This document shows, piece by piece, positions 61,201 to 64,000 of a stretch of DNA of 64,000 nucleotides; position 1 is the stretch's first letter; every line of letters starts with the position of its first letter. The DNA is taken from assembly GCF_025148445.1 (NCBI RefSeq), contig NZ_CP102270.1, positions 2,095,001 through 2,159,000 of the forward strand, written 5' to 3'. Origin of the DNA: Eshraghiella crossota. GTDB lineage: Bacteria > Bacillota > Clostridia > Lachnospirales > Lachnospiraceae. A program made the position numbers and the translations under genes. Below the pieces are notes generated by a model. That model saw only the letters and a program-made list of their open reading frames with translations, was not told the origin of the DNA and did not search any database.

Positions 61201-62117
61201 GACTCCAATACTGTTTGATATACAACACTTTTAAATCTATTCTTAATTTTTTCTATATTTTCTTTCAATATTTCTATCAGAATACAATTTCTCTTTTTAT
61301 TCAAAGCTGCAACCCCTACAGCTCCACTTCCGGCAAATGAATCTAATACTATTTCTCCCTGATATGTTACATATTCCAGAATTTCTTCACAAAGTTCAAC
61401 CGGTAATTCGCTCTGATGTATTTTATTCTTTTTTGAAACCGGCTGAATGTCAAACATTGCAGGTAACATGCCATTGCTCCCACTCATATAATGTATTTGC
61501 CCTGTACTATCAGATTTTTTCTTGTCAATTCTCATGCTTCTGGCCTTTCCTTTAGAAAAAAACATTATATCTTGAGTATTCTTCGCTTTTCTGCCTGTAT
61601 TGCTTACAAAATTTCCTTTCTTCCATGTTACCTTAGAATAATATAAAAATCCAGCTTCCTTTGCATAATTTTTAATCTGATAGAGATATTCATAATTATT
61701 TTCATTCTCTGCCGGAAGTACTTCCACAAGAAAACATCCTTCCTTCAATACTCTGGCTTTTTCCTTGAAATCATTCAAAGTATACCTAAAACAATCATAT
61801 TCTGCAAAGTCCCTCGTACCACCTTTGTTTGATTTTCTATCTAACCAAGGGTGGTCTGTTAATATGCAATCAATACTATTATCCTTCAGCATTGACAGGT
61901 CTCTGCCATTACCTTCAATTAACAAACACTGTTCCTCTTCACAGTTAATTGTACGATATACACCTTTTGCTACTCTTTCAAATTTGACACCTATTTTCTC
62001 ATAAATACGTGCTCTGACAGTTTCCTGCGGCTTTTCCGTATTTTGTTGATATGCCTCCTGTAAAGTAAAATTTTCTCTATTTTTAAAACAATTAAATATT
62101 TTTTCTACTAATGTCAT
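61197..62117 (-). CDS. Site-specific DNA methyltransferase (beta-class N4/N6)
   Basis: 306 residues. A short N-terminal segment (TLQEAYQQNTEKPQETVRAR) resembles a winged helix. Catalytic motif IV is TDHPW, a variant of (S/D/N)PPY. The AdoMet loop DSFAGSGAVGVAALNKKRN comes near the C-terminus. Motif IV before motif I defines the beta class of amino-methyltransferases. WKKGNFVSNTGRKAKNTQDI lies in the target-recognition region. It is translationally coupled to the DpnI-like fragment. Target sequence unknown; the gene itself is intact. Confidence 0.9.
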   Translation of the reverse strand: MTLVEKIFNCFKNRENFTLQEAYQQNTEKPQETVRARIYEKIGVKFERVAKGVYRTINCEEEQCLLIEGNGRDLSMLKDNSIDCILTDHPWLDRKSNKGGTRDFAEYDCFRYTLNDFKEKARVLKEGCFLVEVLPAENENNYEYLYQIKNYAKEAGFLYYSKVTWKKGNFVSNTGRKAKNTQDIMFFSKGKARSMRIDKKKSDSTGQIHYMSGSNGMLPAMFDIQPVSKKNKIHQSELPVELCEEILEYVTYQGEIVLDSFAGSGAVGVAALNKKRNCILIEILKENIEKIKNRFKSVVYQTVLES

Positions 62118-62218
62118 TTTGTACTTTCTCCTTTCATATTAAGTCATAATCCTAACACATAAGGATGTACAATTAAAAGGACTTTGTCATTCTTGGCGTC
62201 GTATTTATTATTTTTGTT

Positions 62219-62282
62219 ATAAAAAACACCCCAGACTAAAGTCTGGGGTGTGAATACACATCTGTGTGAAATTATCTCTTTG
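62219..62282 (-). repeat. Right direct repeat of the island: rpsI 3' end and terminator
   Basis: 64 bases identical to 57391-57454 except three positions. It contains the last rpsI codons and the native rpsI terminator: stem CACCCCAGAC (62227-62236) / GTCTGGGGTG (62241-62250) with a T run on the minus strand. It marks the attachment-like right edge. 62118-62218 holds only the methyltransferase leader. Confidence 0.88.
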
Positions 62283-62679
62283 AGAACTGTGGTGCTCTAC
62301 GAGCTGCTTTGAGACCGTATTTCTTACGTTCTTTCATTCTTGGATCTCTTGTGAGGAATCCTGCTGCCTTAAGTGTTGGTCTGAAATCAGCATCAACTTT
62401 AAGGAGTGCTCTTGAAATGCCGTGTCTGATTGCTCCGGCCTGTCCTGTTGTTCCACCACCGTGAACGTTAACTGTAACGTCATATTTATCTGTAGTATCT
62501 GTAGCTACAAGTGGCTGTCTAACGATAACCTTTAATGTCTCAAGACCAAAGTACTCATCTATATCTCTCTTATTGATAGTAATCTTACCTGTTCCGGCTG
62601 TTACATATACTCTTGCAATACTGCTTTTTCTTCTTCCTGTTCCATAGAACTTTGCGCTAACTGCTTTCTTTGCTGCCAT
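62272..62679 (-). CDS. rpsI: Ribosomal protein S9
   Basis: 135 residues. Small-subunit protein whose C-terminal tail reaches the P-site tRNA. Motifs [27 protein letters not shown] and the basic end [20 protein letters not shown] followed by FSKR, all normal. It lies 20 bases after rplM, the standard pair. The island repeat includes its last codons, but the reading frame is intact. Confidence 0.98.
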   Translation of the reverse strand: MAAKKAVSAKFYGTGRRKSSIARVYVTAGTGKITINKRDIDEYFGLETLKVIVRQPLVATDTTDKYDVTVNVHGGGTTGQAGAIRHGISRALLKVDADFRPTLKAAGFLTRDPRMKERKKYGLKAARRAPQFSKR

Positions 62680-62699
62680 TGTGTTTTCCTCCTTCTAAA

Positions 62700-63128
62700 T
62701 TAAAATGTTAATACTTCCGGCTTCTGAGCTTCATGCTTGTGGTCCGGACCAGCGTAAACGTGGAGTTTAGTATACATTTCTCTTCCTAAAGGTCCCTTTG
62801 GAAGCATACCCTTAACTGCAGATTCAATAACTCTTTCAGGATGCTTGTTAAGCATTTCTCTGAGAGTTGTCTCCTTAAGGCTTCCTACATACTCTGAATG
62901 TCTGTAGTAAACTTTCTGATCAAGTTTCTTACCTGTTACTTTAACTTTTTCTGCGTTGACTACGATTACGTAATCACCTGTGTCCATGCTTGGTGTATAT
63001 GTTGGCTTATTCTTTCCTCTTAAAACCTTAGCCACCTCTGAAGCAAGACGTCCTAATGTATATCCTGTTGCATCAACTACATACCATTTTCTATCAATTG
63101 ATGATGCACTAGCCATGAATGTTTTCAT
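62700..63128 (-). CDS. rplM: Ribosomal protein L13
   Basis: 142 residues, normal length. Motifs [39 protein letters not shown] and the late [19 protein letters not shown]. An early assembly protein of the 50S subunit. AAGGAGG precedes ATG 63128. It has a strong promoter 147 bases upstream and a leader hairpin that may regulate the rplM-rpsI operon. Confidence 0.98.
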   Translation of the reverse strand: MKTFMASASSIDRKWYVVDATGYTLGRLASEVAKVLRGKNKPTYTPSMDTGDYVIVVNAEKVKVTGKKLDQKVYYRHSEYVGSLKETTLREMLNKHPERVIESAVKGMLPKGPLGREMYTKLHVYAGPDHKHEAQKPEVLTF

Positions 63129-63213
63129 TGGTTTACCTCCTTGAGATTATCAAAATCAAATTATTTGTTAGCATCAGCACCTCAGATGTGTCCGTCACCC
63201 TTGGCACTATATA

Positions 63214-63245
63214 TTAAAAATGTTTCTCCGGGGCTTGGTGAAACA
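63214..63245 (-). promoter_or_regulatory. Candidate leader hairpin/attenuator of rplM
   Basis: Minus strand: TGTTTC (63240-63245) and GAAACA (63221-63226) form a stem with a GC-rich loop, followed by TTTTTAAT. It lies between the rplM promoter and gene, and also just past the truA stop, so it could be an L13-leader attenuator or the truA terminator, or both. Confidence 0.5.
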
Positions 63246-63274
63246 CTTTATTCCTAATGTCGCCACAGTTAAAT

Positions 63275-63303
63275 ATTATATAATAGTGGTTAATTTGTGT
63301 CAA
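63275..63303 (-). promoter_or_regulatory. Promoter of rplM-rpsI
   Basis: Minus strand: TTGACA (63298-63303), 17 bases, TATAAT (63275-63280), full consensus. The -35 box overlaps the last codons of truA. Confidence 0.85.
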
Positions 63304-64000
63304 CCGTTTTTTCATAATTTATTTCAACAAGTGCAAGGCCCCGCGCAGGAGCTGTAGGTCCCGCAAGTTCACGGTTTTTCCCGTCAATAATTTTGGGAAT
63401 TTCTGCGGGTTCAAGCTGTCCCTGTCCTACTTTAATCAGTGTACCTGCAATTATTCTTACCATATTATATAAAAAACCGTTTCCTGTGACTCTTATGGTA
63501 ATAAGCCTGTTATTTTTTTCAACAGAAATACTATATATTTCCCTGATTTTACTCTGAACCTGGCTGCCTACCGAGCAGAACGAGGTAAAATCATGTAATC
63601 CGATAAAATAACGGCACGCTTCATTCATTTTTCCGATATCAAGATTTCCGTAGAAAAAATGACTGTAATATCGAACTAAAGGATTTTCAAATTTATCGTT
63701 CCATATTTTATATTCATAAGTTTTGCGGCATTCTACATGACGTGGGTGAAAATTCTCACTTACCTGCCTGCTCTCCACAACGCGGATATCCTCCGGAAGT
63801 CTGCTGTTAAGTGCATAGGAAATCTTTTCGGCGGGTATCCTCGTATCCACATCAAACACAGCTACATTTCCGTATGAATGTACTCCTGCGTCCGTCCTGC
63901 TTGCTCCGATGATATCTATATCCTGGGCAAAAAGATTTTTACAGGCCTTACACAATACTTCTTCAACTGTAATTGCATTGGGCTGTTTCTGCCAGCCTGA
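63290..64000 (-). CDS. truA: tRNA pseudouridine synthase A, partial (5' end outside the window)
   Basis: 236 residues are visible; the frame stays open to the right edge (SGWQKQPNAITVEEVL), so the first few residues are missing. TruA converts uridines 38-40 of tRNA anticodon arms. The catalytic Asp is in GASRTDAGVHS. Further motifs are FHPRHVECRKTYEYKIW, FTSFCSVGSQVQ and GNGFLYNMVRIIAGTL, ending with the usual PARGLALVEINYE. The internal TTG at 63955 is not the true start. Confidence 0.96.
   Translation of the reverse strand, partial: SGWQKQPNAITVEEVLCKACKNLFAQDIDIIGASRTDAGVHSYGNVAVFDVDTRIPAEKISYALNSRLPEDIRVVESRQVSENFHPRHVECRKTYEYKIWNDKFENPLVRYYSHFFYGNLDIGKMNEACRYFIGLHDFTSFCSVGSQVQSKIREIYSISVEKNNRLITIRVTGNGFLYNMVRIIAGTLIKVGQGQLEPAEIPKIIDGKNRELAGPTAPARGLALVEINYEKTVDTN

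Noticed and set aside
1-64000. tRNA or rRNA genes
   Set aside because: I saw no cloverleaf, CCA-ended or rRNA-like segment; a covariance-model scan would be needed to exclude them fully.

Overview
The window looks like chromosome of a low-GC Gram-positive anaerobe of the Lachnospiraceae type (Clostridia). The reasons are the AT-rich sequence, strong AGGAGG-type ribosome binding sites, consensus TTGACA/TATAAT promoters, IscR-type and NifS/NifU genes, SEC-C motifs on SecA and methionine aminopeptidase, and an ApgM-like protein in place of ThrB. This family assignment is inference; no rRNA or other species marker is present.

From left to right: 1-3.9 kb is the t6A tRNA-modification operon (tsaE-tsaB-rimI-rnz-hypothetical-tsaD, all minus; tsaD runs off the edge). 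4-9.4 kb holds prfB, a lone cheW and the threonine branch (hom, probable homoserine kinase, lysC). 9.5-13.1 kb holds a small cysteine-rich lipoprotein, secA and hpf. A gene-free stretch with DnaA-box-like sites precedes a short-chain reductase. 14.3-20 kb is sulfur metabolism: metY-cysK, then an IscR-like regulator, nifS, nifU and mnmA. 20-24.3 kb holds degV, an M18 aminopeptidase, map and an Rpn-type nuclease.

24.5-30.2 kb is a minus-strand run: MATE exporter, shortened kinase-like protein, S51-type peptidase, sigma-like protein without region 4, dus, and a tandem array of unknown paralogues whose shared last codons supply the next gene's Shine-Dalgarno sequence. 30.3-34.1 kb encodes an ABC system with two almost identical membrane-anchored proteins. 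A 1.92-kb IS30-family element, bounded by 13-bp direct repeats, separates it from an AraC regulator and the riboflavin operon ribD-ribE-ribBA-ribH. The riboflavin operon carries an FMN riboswitch with a visible terminator/antiterminator pair.

41.7-55.5 kb is signalling and membrane functions: a two-component system divergent from a three-gene ABC exporter, a fusion of a PgsA-like enzyme with a phospholipase-D/cardiolipin-synthase-like half, a 986-residue hybrid histidine kinase, a second MATE exporter, and an ECF sigma/anti-sigma pair followed by a fossil ABC ATPase fragment.

57.4-62.3 kb is a small island bounded by 64-bp direct repeats (61/64 identical) containing the 3' end and terminator of rpsI. 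It carries a DUF4417 operon with a divergent HTH regulator, an IS66 remnant, and a beta-class DNA methyltransferase translationally coupled to a broken DpnI-like endonuclease. No integrase is visible. The window ends with rpsI, rplM and a partial truA.
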